Of a stretch of DNA of 64,000 nt, positions 46,813 to 53,986 are shown piece after piece. The DNA is taken from assembly GCF_000972385.1 (NCBI RefSeq), contig NZ_JXTE01000043.1:11521-75520 (forward strand). Reading direction: 5' to 3'. Positions within the stretch are counted from its first letter, which is position 1, and the number at the start of each line of letters is the position of its first letter. The stretch comes from Streptomyces sp. WM6386 (GTDB lineage: Bacteria; Actinomycetota; Actinomycetes; Streptomycetales; Streptomycetaceae). The notes below the pieces were generated by a model. The model was not told the origin of the DNA. It was given only the letters and a program-made list of their open reading frames with translations, and searched no databases. The translations under genes and the position numbers were made by a program.

Positions 46813-47703
46813 ATGGCGGAAATCATCCAGAAGGACGGCACCTGGACCTTCGACGGCGACGCCCTGCGGCTGACCCCGGGGCGCGACAAGAACGTCAGCC
46901 TGTTCCGCAAGACCTTGGGTGAACTGGTCGTCCCGCTGGGCGCGTTGGCGGGCGTCTCGTTCGAGCAGGGCCGCAAGGCCGGGCGGCTCAGGTTACGGCT
47001 GCGCGACGGCGCCGACCCGCTGCTGCACGCCACCGGCGGCCGGCTGACCGAGCCCAACGACCCGTACCAGCTGTTCGTCGAGCCCGACCGCTACGGCGTC
47101 GCCGAGTACTTCGTGGACGAGGTCAGGAACGCCCTGCTGCTCGACCAGGTCCCGTCCGCGCCGGTCGCCGAGTATCTGCTGCCGGGCCCGGCCGTCCCGC
47201 TGTCGGTGTCCGCCGGGGACGGCACCGCCGGCTTCGACGGCGAGCACATCCGGCTGGAGTGGAACTGGAAGACGGAGGACGCCAAGGCCGCCGCCGGCAT
47301 CCGCACCCTCGCCGTCAGCGACCTCGACGCCGTGGAGTGGCACCCGGCGGTCGGCCTGGAGAACGGCTGCCTCCGCTTCAGCGTGAGGAACGCGCCCACC
47401 AAGGCGCCCCCGAAGTACGACCCCAACTCGGTGGAGCTGTGGGGCTTCAAGAAGGACCCGCTGATGGCCCTGATCGCGGCGGCCGTCCAGGCCAGGCTTC
47501 CTCACCCGGCCAGGGCGGCCACGGACGTACGGGACGCACGCGAGCAACGACCGGAACTGCCCTCCGCTCCGGTCGCGTCCACCGAGGACGACCACGACGC
47601 CCTCCTGCGCCGCCTGCGCGAGCTCGGCGAGCTGCGCCGCACGGGTGTGCTGACGGACGAGGAGTTCACGCTGGCCAAACAGGCGGTCCTCAAGCGGATG
47701 TGA
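46813..47703 (+). CDS. DUF4429 protein with short C-terminal SHOCT-like domain
   Basis: 296 residues, ATG at 46813. It has two DUF4429 modules: GTWTFDGDALRLTPGRDKNV to about residue 110, and TAGFDGEHIRLEWNWKTEDA to about 215, both small PH/SHOCT-linked beta folds. A linker then leads to the C-terminal helical pair DALLRRLRELGELRRTGVLT and DEEFTLAKQAVLKRM, typical of SHOCT domains that often cap membrane-associated proteins. There is no signal or membrane helix. The function is unknown. It is divergent from the hexosaminidase gene, so the dre-like site could influence both. Confidence 0.8.
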   Translation: MAEIIQKDGTWTFDGDALRLTPGRDKNVSLFRKTLGELVVPLGALAGVSFEQGRKAGRLRLRLRDGADPLLHATGGRLTEPNDPYQLFVEPDRYGVAEYFVDEVRNALLLDQVPSAPVAEYLLPGPAVPLSVSAGDGTAGFDGEHIRLEWNWKTEDAKAAAGIRTLAVSDLDAVEWHPAVGLENGCLRFSVRNAPTKAPPKYDPNSVELWGFKKDPLMALIAAAVQARLPHPARAATDVRDAREQRPELPSAPVASTEDDHDALLRRLRELGELRRTGVLTDEEFTLAKQAVLKRM

Positions 47704-47751
47704 TCCCCTCGGGCTCCACGGGCACCCCACAGGCTCCACGGGTCCCTCGGG

Positions 47752-49335
47752 CTACTTGGCCTTGCGGGCCACCGTGAAGCGGTCGACCTCCTCGCCCGTC
47801 TCGGCGATGCCGCGCACTGTCAGCGTGGCCGTGCGGCCCTTGGCCGCGGGCGTGACGTCGACGCGCAGGAACGAGTAGTCGAGGTAGCGCACCCGGGACC
47901 AGGTGACGGTCTCGTTCTGCTTGCCGTCCTTGGTGTTGATGAACGAGGCGACGGACTCGACCTCGTTCACATTCCCCTCGTAGGACTCCGCCGCGCTGAA
48001 CGCGTACAGACTGCGGCCCGCCGCACCCGCCGTCACGTACACCACGCCCTCGCTCTCGGGGTACGCCGTGCCGCCGATCGGCAGCTTCTTGGCGACCTCG
48101 CCCGCCTTGATGACGTCGGTGCGCTCGTACTGGTGGTTGTGGCCGTTGATGACCAGGTCCACCGTGTACTTCTCGAACAGCGGCACCCACTCCTGGCGCA
48201 CGCCCCCCTCCGAGGCGTGCGCGGTGGAGGTGCAGTAGGCGCAGTGGTGGAAGAAGATCACGACGAAGTCGATGTCGTGCGCCGCCCGGAACTTCTTGAG
48301 CTGCGCCTCCAGCCACGTGGTCTGGGTGCCGCCGGAGAGGCCGAGGTTGGCCGGGATCTCGTAGGAGATGTCGTTGGCGTCGAGCGAGATGACCGCGGTG
48401 TTGCCGTAGACGAAGGAGTAGACGCCCGGGAGGTTCTTGGCGTCGGGCCCGTTGGCGGGGAGGTTCCAGCGGGCCTCCTCGCCGCCGTAGCCGTTGGGCG
48501 AGTACCAGGCCTCCATGTCGTGGTTGCCGTACGCCGGCATCCACGGCACGGACTTGGCGACGGACTCGGTCTGGGCCAGGAACTGGTCCCACACGCGCGA
48601 GTCGAAGCCGGTGTCGGCGGTCTTGCCCTGGCCCGCCGGGTCGGCGTACGCGATGTCGCCGGCGTGGAGGTGGAAGGCGGGGTTCTGGCCCAGGAGCAGG
48701 CTGTTGTTGGCGAGGCCGTGGTAGCCGACGCCCTCGTCGCCGAAGGCGGTGAAGGTGAACGGCTTCTTGTGCGCGGGGGCGGTGGTGAAAGTGCCGAGGG
48801 TGCCCAGGAGGTGCGGCTCGGCGGGGTCGAAGCCCTGGTGGCCGACGCCGTAGTAGTACGTCCTGCCGGGCTTGAGCCGGCTCAGCTCGGCGTGCACGTA
48901 GTACTGCGTGTGGTCGCCGCTCGCGCCGACGCCGGCCGGTGTGTAGAGCGTGCGGACCTCGGCCTCGATCTTGCGGGAGAGGTCCCAGGGGTGGGCGCCG
49001 ATGCGGAGGAAGGGCTTCTTGACGGCGACCGGGACCTGCCAGGAGACGGTGAGCTCGGTGCGCGGGTCGGCGCCGAAGGCGAGGTGGCGGCCGAAGGGGG
49101 CGACGAGGGAGCCGTCGACCGTCTCGGTGCGCGGCCTGGCCGAAGGGGTGGCCAGGGGTGTCGCCTGTGCGGTGGCGCCCGGCACGAACACGCCGCCCGC
49201 GACGGCGCCCAGCGTGACGGCGCCGCCTCTGATCATCGTGCGCCGGGAGAATCTGGCGCGCAGGTACTCGTGCTGCTCGGCCATGCTCATGCGCTCGGCG
49301 AGCTGCTCGGGTACGCCCATACGAGGAATGTCCAT
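47752..49335 (-). CDS. Tat-exported purple acid phosphatase-like metallophosphoesterase
   Basis: 527 residues from the ATG at 49335. The twin-arginine signal RFSRRTMIRGGAVTLGAVAG with cleavage near GATAQA indicates folded export. An N-terminal fibronectin-like domain (DPRTELTVSWQVPV, LKPGRTYYYGVGHQG) precedes the catalytic domain, which has the dinuclear-metal motifs FGDEGVGYHG, HAGDIAYAD, PAYGNHDME, FFHHCAY and INGHNHQYERTD. It probably hydrolyses extracellular phosphate esters using Fe/Zn or Fe/Mn. It is divergent from the small gene preceding glmS. Confidence 0.9.
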   Translation of the reverse strand: MDIPRMGVPEQLAERMSMAEQHEYLRARFSRRTMIRGGAVTLGAVAGGVFVPGATAQATPLATPSARPRTETVDGSLVAPFGRHLAFGADPRTELTVSWQVPVAVKKPFLRIGAHPWDLSRKIEAEVRTLYTPAGVGASGDHTQYYVHAELSRLKPGRTYYYGVGHQGFDPAEPHLLGTLGTFTTAPAHKKPFTFTAFGDEGVGYHGLANNSLLLGQNPAFHLHAGDIAYADPAGQGKTADTGFDSRVWDQFLAQTESVAKSVPWMPAYGNHDMEAWYSPNGYGGEEARWNLPANGPDAKNLPGVYSFVYGNTAVISLDANDISYEIPANLGLSGGTQTTWLEAQLKKFRAAHDIDFVVIFFHHCAYCTSTAHASEGGVRQEWVPLFEKYTVDLVINGHNHQYERTDVIKAGEVAKKLPIGGTAYPESEGVVYVTAGAAGRSLYAFSAAESYEGNVNEVESVASFINTKDGKQNETVTWSRVRYLDYSFLRVDVTPAAKGRTATLTVRGIAETGEEVDRFTVARKAK

Positions 49336-49433
49336 GGCTCCACAAGCTGCTGGTCGGACACATCGGCCCGGGGAACAGCCTGCCAACGGACTCCCATGGG
49401 CAACCCATAAGTGTTCTAAGTGCCCGAACAGCC

Positions 49434-49455
49434 TCCTGCCCGAAATCGGGCAGGA
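49434..49455. promoter_or_regulatory. 22-bp palindrome in the divergent promoter region
   Basis: The arms TCCTGCCCGA and TCGGGCAGGA flank AA. The half-element TGCCCGAA recurs 18 nt upstream (49421-49428). It lies 40 nt before the start of the small gene and 99 nt from the phosphatase start. It could be an operator or an RNA hairpin; no regulator was recognised. Confidence 0.5.
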
Positions 49456-49494
49456 TTCTTGCGAAAGGCGTGCCCGTCCTTCAGGATCTACCGG

Positions 49495-49752
49495 GTGCAC
49501 GACGAACTTGTTGATCATCTGACGCGGTCCACGCCCCTCCAGCGGGGCGAGGCGCTGCGGGTGATCCAGGACGTGCTCGCCTACTTCGACGAGACGACCG
49601 AGGACTACGTCCGTCGCCGCCACCGCGAACTCCAGGCCCAGGGCCTGGTGAACGCGCAGATCTTCGAACGGGTCGAGGCGGACTTGAAATACCGGGCGGT
49701 CGCGCCGCCGGAGCTTACGCTCAGGCAGCTGCGCCGCATCGTCTACGGCTGA
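49495..49752 (+). CDS. Small conserved actinobacterial protein of unknown function
   Basis: 85 residues. The GTG at 49495 has AGGA about 9 nt upstream; an ATG at 49420 would add a nonconserved-looking leader containing the palindrome. The protein is mostly helical and charged: VHDELVDHLTRSTPLQRGEA, LRVIQDVLAYFDETTEDYVR, RRHRELQAQGLVNAQIFERV, ending in TLRQLRRIVYG. It lies 32 nt before glmS in the same direction, so it is probably co-transcribed. Function unknown; no membrane or DNA-binding signature. Confidence 0.7.
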   Translation: MHDELVDHLTRSTPLQRGEALRVIQDVLAYFDETTEDYVRRRHRELQAQGLVNAQIFERVEADLKYRAVAPPELTLRQLRRIVYG

Positions 49753-49784
49753 GTCGCTACGACCGGGGAACGGAATACATATAC

Positions 49785-51602
49785 ATGTGCGGAATCGTCG
49801 GATACATCGGGAAGCGTGATGTGGCCCCCCTCCTGCTGGAGGGCCTGCAGCGCCTGGAGTACCGCGGCTACGACTCGGCGGGCATCGTCGTCACGTCCCC
49901 GAAGACGGCGGGCCTGAAGATGGTCAAGGCCAAGGGCCGGGTCCGTGACCTGGAGGCCAAGGTCCCGGCGCGCTTCAAGGGCACGACCGGTATCGCCCAC
50001 ACCCGCTGGGCCACCCACGGCGCCCCCTCCGATGTGAACGCCCACCCGCACATGTCGGCCGACCTCAAGGTCGCCGTGGTCCACAACGGGATCATCGACA
50101 ACGCCTCCGACCTGCGCCGCAAGCTGGAGGCGGACGGCGTCGAGTTCCTCTCCGAGACCGACACCGAGGTCCTCGTCCACCTCATCGCCCGCTCCCAGGC
50201 CGACAAGCTCGAGGACAAGGTCCGCGAGACGCTGCGCGTCATCGAGGGCACGTACGGCATCGCGGTGATGCACGCCGACTTCAACGACCGCATCGTGGTC
50301 GCCCGCAACGGCTCCCCGGTCGTCCTCGGCATCGGCGAGAAGGAGATGTTCGTCGCCTCGGACATCGCCGCCCTGGTCGCCCACACGCGGCAGATAGTGA
50401 CTCTCGACGACGGCGAGATGGCCACGCTCAAGGCCGACGACTTCCGCACGTACACGACGGAGGGCACCCGTACGACGTCGGAGCCCACCACCGTCGAGTG
50501 GGAGGCCGCCTCCTACGACATGGGCGGCCACGACACCTACATGCACAAGGAGATCCACGAGCAGGCCGACGCCGTGGACCGCGTCCTGCGCGGCCGTATC
50601 GACGACCGCTTCTCCACCGTGCACCTCGGCGGCCTCAACCTGGACGCCCGCGAGGCCCGTCAGATCCGCCGGGTGAAGATCCTCGGCTGCGGCACCTCGT
50701 ACCACGCGGGCATGATCGGTGCCCAGATGATCGAGGAGCTGGCCCGTATCCCCGCGGACGCCGAGCCGGCCTCCGAGTTCCGCTACCGCAACGCGGTCGT
50801 GGACCCCGAGACGCTGTACGTGGCGGTCTCCCAGTCGGGCGAGACGTACGACGTCCTCGCCGCGGTCCAGGAGCTGAAGCGCAAGGGCGCGCGGGTCTTC
50901 GGCGTCGTGAACGTGGTCGGCTCGGCGATCGCCCGCGAGGCGGACGCCGGCATCTACGTCCACGCGGGCCCCGAGGTCTGCGTGGTCTCCACGAAGTGCT
51001 TCACCAACACCACGGTCGCCTTCGCCCTCCTGGCGCTCCACCTGGGCCGCACCCGCGACCTCTCGGTCCGCGACGGCAAGCGCATCATCGAGGGCCTGCG
51101 CAGGCTGCCGGAGCAGATCACCGAGATCCTCGACAACGAGGCGGAGATCAAGAAGCTGGCCGAGCAGTACGCCGACGCCCGCTCGATGCTCTTCATCGGC
51201 CGCGTCCGGGGCTACCCGGTGGCCCGTGAGGCCTCCCTGAAGCTCAAGGAGGTCTCGTACATCCACGCCGAGGCCTACCCCGCCTCCGAGCTCAAGCACG
51301 GCCCCCTGGCCCTGATCGAGCCCGCCCTCCCCACGGTGGCGATCGTCCCCGACGACGACCTCCTGGAGAAGAACCGCGCCGCCATGGAGGAGATCAAGGC
51401 CCGCAGCGGCAAGATCCTCGCGGTCGCCCACCAGCACCAGGAGAAGGCCGACCACACCATCGTCGTCCCGAAGAACGAGGACGAGCTGGACCCGATCCTG
51501 CTGGGCATCCCGCTCCAACTCCTGGCGTACCACACGGCGTTGGCGCTGGGCAGGGACATCGACAAGCCGAGGAACCTCGCAAAGTCAGTAACGGTCGAGT
51601 AG
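49785..51602 (+). CDS. glmS: Glutamine--fructose-6-phosphate aminotransferase (isomerizing)
   Basis: 605 residues. The N-terminal glutaminase domain begins MCGIVGYIGKRDVAPLLLEG with the nucleophile Cys2. Two SIS sugar-isomerase domains follow (ILGCGTSYHAGMIGAQMIEE; LFIGRVRGYPVAREASLKLK), and the canonical end is DIDKPRNLAKSVTVE. It makes glucosamine-6-phosphate for UDP-GlcNAc and peptidoglycan. Streptomyces often has more than one glmS paralogue. There is no glmS ribozyme-like sequence upstream; the leader after the small gene is only 32 nt. A long stem-loop follows. Confidence 0.95.
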   Translation: MCGIVGYIGKRDVAPLLLEGLQRLEYRGYDSAGIVVTSPKTAGLKMVKAKGRVRDLEAKVPARFKGTTGIAHTRWATHGAPSDVNAHPHMSADLKVAVVHNGIIDNASDLRRKLEADGVEFLSETDTEVLVHLIARSQADKLEDKVRETLRVIEGTYGIAVMHADFNDRIVVARNGSPVVLGIGEKEMFVASDIAALVAHTRQIVTLDDGEMATLKADDFRTYTTEGTRTTSEPTTVEWEAASYDMGGHDTYMHKEIHEQADAVDRVLRGRIDDRFSTVHLGGLNLDAREARQIRRVKILGCGTSYHAGMIGAQMIEELARIPADAEPASEFRYRNAVVDPETLYVAVSQSGETYDVLAAVQELKRKGARVFGVVNVVGSAIAREADAGIYVHAGPEVCVVSTKCFTNTTVAFALLALHLGRTRDLSVRDGKRIIEGLRRLPEQITEILDNEAEIKKLAEQYADARSMLFIGRVRGYPVAREASLKLKEVSYIHAEAYPASELKHGPLALIEPALPTVAIVPDDDLLEKNRAAMEEIKARSGKILAVAHQHQEKADHTIVVPKNEDELDPILLGIPLQLLAYHTALALGRDIDKPRNLAKSVTVE

Positions 51603-51610
51603 AAGCCCTT

Positions 51611-51644
51611 GCTTTTAGGGGCGCGGGGAACTGCGCGAGCAACC
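51611..51644 (+). repeat. Dispersed Streptomyces intergenic repeat, copy B
   Basis: GCTTTTAGGGGCGCGGGGAA followed by CTGCGCGAGCAACC, nearly identical to the inverted copy at 38732-38766. It sits between the glmS stop and its terminator. Confidence 0.7.
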
Positions 51645-51671
51645 ACAACGCTCCCGCACAGGCCCGACAAC

Positions 51672-51716
51672 AGAACGGACCCCCACGTGTGCCACTTGCA
51701 CGTGGGGGTCCGTTCT
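51672..51716. terminator. 18-bp perfect stem terminator after glmS
   Basis: Arms AGAACGGACCCCCACGTG (51672-51689) and CACGTGGGGGTCCGTTCT (51699-51716) with a 9-nt loop. It separates glmS from the convergent acetate-transporter gene. Confidence 0.9.
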
Positions 51717-51756
51717 CATCGCCGGGGCCGCCCAATACCCCGGCGTCGGCTGCCCG

Positions 51757-52314
51757 TTAGCCGGTGGCCGTCACCCCCCGGCCGGCAGCACGTCGAGGAA
51801 GCACCGTCGGCCAGTGAGCCATCGCGGCCGTCGCCGCATACCAGGCCACCGCACCCGCGGCGACGGCGAACCATCCACCCACCTTGGTGAGCCCGTCATT
51901 GTCGGCGAACTGAGCGATGGCCATGAGCACCAGCGCCACGAAGAACAACCCGTAGGCGCCCTGCCCGAGTTGGTCCCCGCCCGCGAGGGTGAGAGACAGC
52001 GCCACGAGGGCGAAGAGCAGCAGGAACAGCCCGGCCGCGTTCGCGGAACCGGCGTCCGAGACGGCCCATGTGAACCACAGCGCGCCCAGCGCCGTGAAGG
52101 CCGTACCGTTGGCGGTGTCACGGTCGCGGAAGGCCATGAGACCCGCGACGAAGAGGGCGATTCCGCCCACGTACTGGGCGATTGACACCGCGTCAGCGGC
52201 TGTCACGCCGTCGATCACGTCGGTGTGGCCGAGGCCGAATGCCAGGAGGGTGATCCCGAGGGCGAGTCGGCCGACGATGGTGGTGGTTGCTCCCGCGGAG
52301 ACGTCTTTGTCCAC
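51757..52314 (-). CDS. GPR1/FUN34/YaaH (SatP-like) acetate transporter family protein
   Basis: 185 residues with six predicted membrane helices. The GTG at 52314 has GGGAG upstream. Family-like features include GITLLAFGLGHTDVIDG, IAQYVGGIALFVAGLMAFRD and DTANGTAFTALGALWFTWAV, the last matching the conserved TAF..yGafW stretch. The N-terminal NPAPLGL motif of typical members is not evident (VGRLALGITLLAFG instead), so it is a divergent member. It probably carries acetate, succinate or another small carboxylate, or ammonium. It stands alone with its own promoter region. Confidence 0.75.
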   Translation of the reverse strand: MDKDVSAGATTTIVGRLALGITLLAFGLGHTDVIDGVTAADAVSIAQYVGGIALFVAGLMAFRDRDTANGTAFTALGALWFTWAVSDAGSANAAGLFLLLFALVALSLTLAGGDQLGQGAYGLFFVALVLMAIAQFADNDGLTKVGGWFAVAAGAVAWYAATAAMAHWPTVLPRRAAGRGVTATG

Positions 52315-52464
52315 GGCGGGCTCCCTTCATGCTGTGCAGTTGTGCGGTGTGCGATATATGCCCTTCACAAGCGCACAAACACCTCTACGCGCCAGTAGAT
52401 TTACGCACTGCACAAGGGAAGCCCGGCCCTTCCCAGGCGGTATCTCACCTGGGACAACGGCGAG

Positions 52465-52992
52465 TTACGGAATCACAACGACAGGGCGCTTCGCCCGCTT
52501 GGCGAGCCGCCCCGCCACAGACCCGAAGATCCGCCCGACGAGTCCGTGCGTGGAACCGACGACGATCGCGTCCGCCTCGTACTCCCGCCCGACCTCTTCG
52601 AGTTCATGGCAGATGTCGCCGCCGCGCTCGACGAGGATCCACGGCACCTCGGCGAGATAGTCCGCGCAGGCGAGCTCGAGTCCGAGCACCTCGGTGCGAT
52701 GGTCCGGCACATCGACGAAGACCGGCGGCTCACAGCCGGCCCACACGGTCGTGGGCAGCCGGTTGGCGACATGGACGATGATCAGGCCCGAGCCGGAGCG
52801 ATGGGCCATGCCGATGGAGTACGCGAGCGCGCGCTCACTGGACGTGGAGCCGTCGAAGCCGACCACTACGCCGTGCTTGAAGGCGGGGTCGCAGGAATGG
52901 CGTGGCTCTTCCGCCGCCAGGGGCTCGGCCGCCGTGGGGTCGGCGACGGGCCGCTTGCGGTCCGCGGGTTCAAAGAATTCGTGACCGGCCAT
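52465..52992 (-). CDS. Universal stress protein (UspA family)
   Basis: 175 residues, a single Usp domain: GVVVGFDGSTSSERALAYSI at the first strand, ILVERGGDICHELEEVGREY, then the ATP-binding loop VVGSTHGLVGRIFGSVAGRL (G-2x-G-9x-G-S type) and AKRPVVVIP at the end. An N-terminal 35-residue extension is nonconserved. ATP-binding Usp proteins serve stress survival, often in hypoxia or stationary phase. A SigB-like GGGTAT lies 83 nt upstream of the start on this strand. Confidence 0.88.
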   Translation of the reverse strand: MAGHEFFEPADRKRPVADPTAAEPLAAEEPRHSCDPAFKHGVVVGFDGSTSSERALAYSIGMAHRSGSGLIIVHVANRLPTTVWAGCEPPVFVDVPDHRTEVLGLELACADYLAEVPWILVERGGDICHELEEVGREYEADAIVVGSTHGLVGRIFGSVAGRLAKRAKRPVVVIP

Positions 52993-53303
52993 GGCTGTCT
53001 CGGCGTTGCGATCCTTTTTGGGAGGGACGACAGTGTGCGGCGGAGCTGTGTCCGGGAATCATCTTCCCAACCCCATACCCCCAAGGGTACGGCGGCACGC
53101 CTCCTTAGCCCAGATCCCGCGCACGGTCGGTGGGGGGTTCCAGGGAGCATGCACGAGGGTGCGCCCGTAACGCAATGGTTGCTGCGCTGTACAGGCGGTT
53201 TGCACAGGATTCACGCCACCGTACGGTCCTGACGGCCGTACGCGCAGTGACCGACCGCTCGAACACGCGTTGAACCCGGCAGTCACGCCCCAGGGAGCAA
53301 CAC
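52993..53303. other. Divergent intergenic region, usp / small membrane protein
   Basis: 311 bp without a gene. It holds GGGTAT on the minus strand at 53075-53080 and GGGTAC on the plus strand at 53085-53090, both resembling -10 elements of Streptomyces SigB-type promoters (GNNTN14-16GGGTAY). The -35 parts are not convincing. Nothing else was recognised. Confidence 0.35.
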
Positions 53304-53609
53304 ATGTCCGGACACCGACCCCCCTCCGAGGACTCCGCCACGGACGTGGTCCGCTGGGCGGTGTTCAGCTGCGTCCTCGTCCCCGTGGTCCTTCTCTGGT
53401 ACGGCACCTCGCTCGCCGGCGCGGCGGGCACGGCCCTCGGCCTGGCCGCCGTCACGGCCGTCTGCCGGGTCCTGCTGCGCCAGTCGGAGCGCGGCGCGGC
53501 CCGGCTGCTCGCCGAGGAAAACGCGCCCCATCGTGGCCGTCGTCACAGGACCGGAACCGGGGCTCATCGAGGCGGTCGTCACACTGGGGGAAACTCACCG
53601 GTCGCTTGA
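53304..53609 (+). CDS. Small membrane protein of unknown function
   Basis: 101 residues, ATG with GGGAG about 8 nt upstream. Two hydrophobic helices are visible, VVRWAVFSCVLVPVVLLWYG and GTALGLAAVTAVCRVLLRQS, then a basic, His/Arg/Gly-rich cytoplasmic tail. Similar small proteins lie upstream of adpA in other Streptomyces as I recall. The last 13 nt overlap an 18-bp palindrome that may belong to the adpA promoter. Confidence 0.7.
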   Translation: MSGHRPPSEDSATDVVRWAVFSCVLVPVVLLWYGTSLAGAAGTALGLAAVTAVCRVLLRQSERGAARLLAEENAPHRGRRHRTGTGAHRGGRHTGGNSPVA

Positions 53610-53614
53610 CCGGT
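53597..53614. promoter_or_regulatory. 18-bp palindrome upstream of adpA
   Basis: ACCGGTC-GCTT-GACCGGT, perfect 7-bp arms. It may be an operator for the adpA promoter (S. griseus adpA is bound there by the gamma-butyrolactone receptor ArpA, whose sites contain CGGTTT-like half-sites; CGGTTT occurs at the right edge) or a terminator for the small membrane gene. Confidence 0.4.
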
Positions 53615-53986
53615 TTCCGCGCACGGACCCGTATCTTTTCAGCCAACTTCCGGCCACCGCGCATCCGTTGCCCCCACCACCCCCCACCCCCCGTTCGACC
53701 TGCACGGAAAGGGTCTCCAAGGCCCCTCGCACCCTACGTGGATTGGCCACTACGACGAGGCGCACTTCCCTGCACGGCCTGTGAGTGCAACGCTTCGTGA
53801 TCGAATGCTTCACGCCAAGTTGCCATGTCGACAATGTGCCGGTTGCCGAACTGGTCACCCCGGCACCACTGGACACAGTAGATTCGATCTTGACGTCTTA
53901 CGGCGGGGGACTCGTGCAGGACCGAGGGGAAACGTGCAGGAGCGACACAACCGAGGAGCCGCGACCACCGAGGGGGGCTTAGCAGT
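53610..53986. other. Long adpA upstream region without a supported gene
   Basis: 377 bp. The first part overlaps the palindrome, followed by a C-rich tract (about 53669-53695). A frame of 65 codons at 53785-53982 ends just before adpA but has no ribosome site and ordinary composition, so it is not called. Long adpA leaders with multiple regulator sites are known in other species; no specific site was assigned here. Confidence 0.45.

Noticed and set aside
49753..49784. Possible glmS ribozyme or riboswitch
   Set aside because: The gap is only 32 nt, too short for a ribozyme, and no conserved core is visible.
53785..53982. 65-codon frame just before adpA, possible leader peptide
   Set aside because: No ribosome site, unremarkable composition, and it lies in the known type of long adpA leader.
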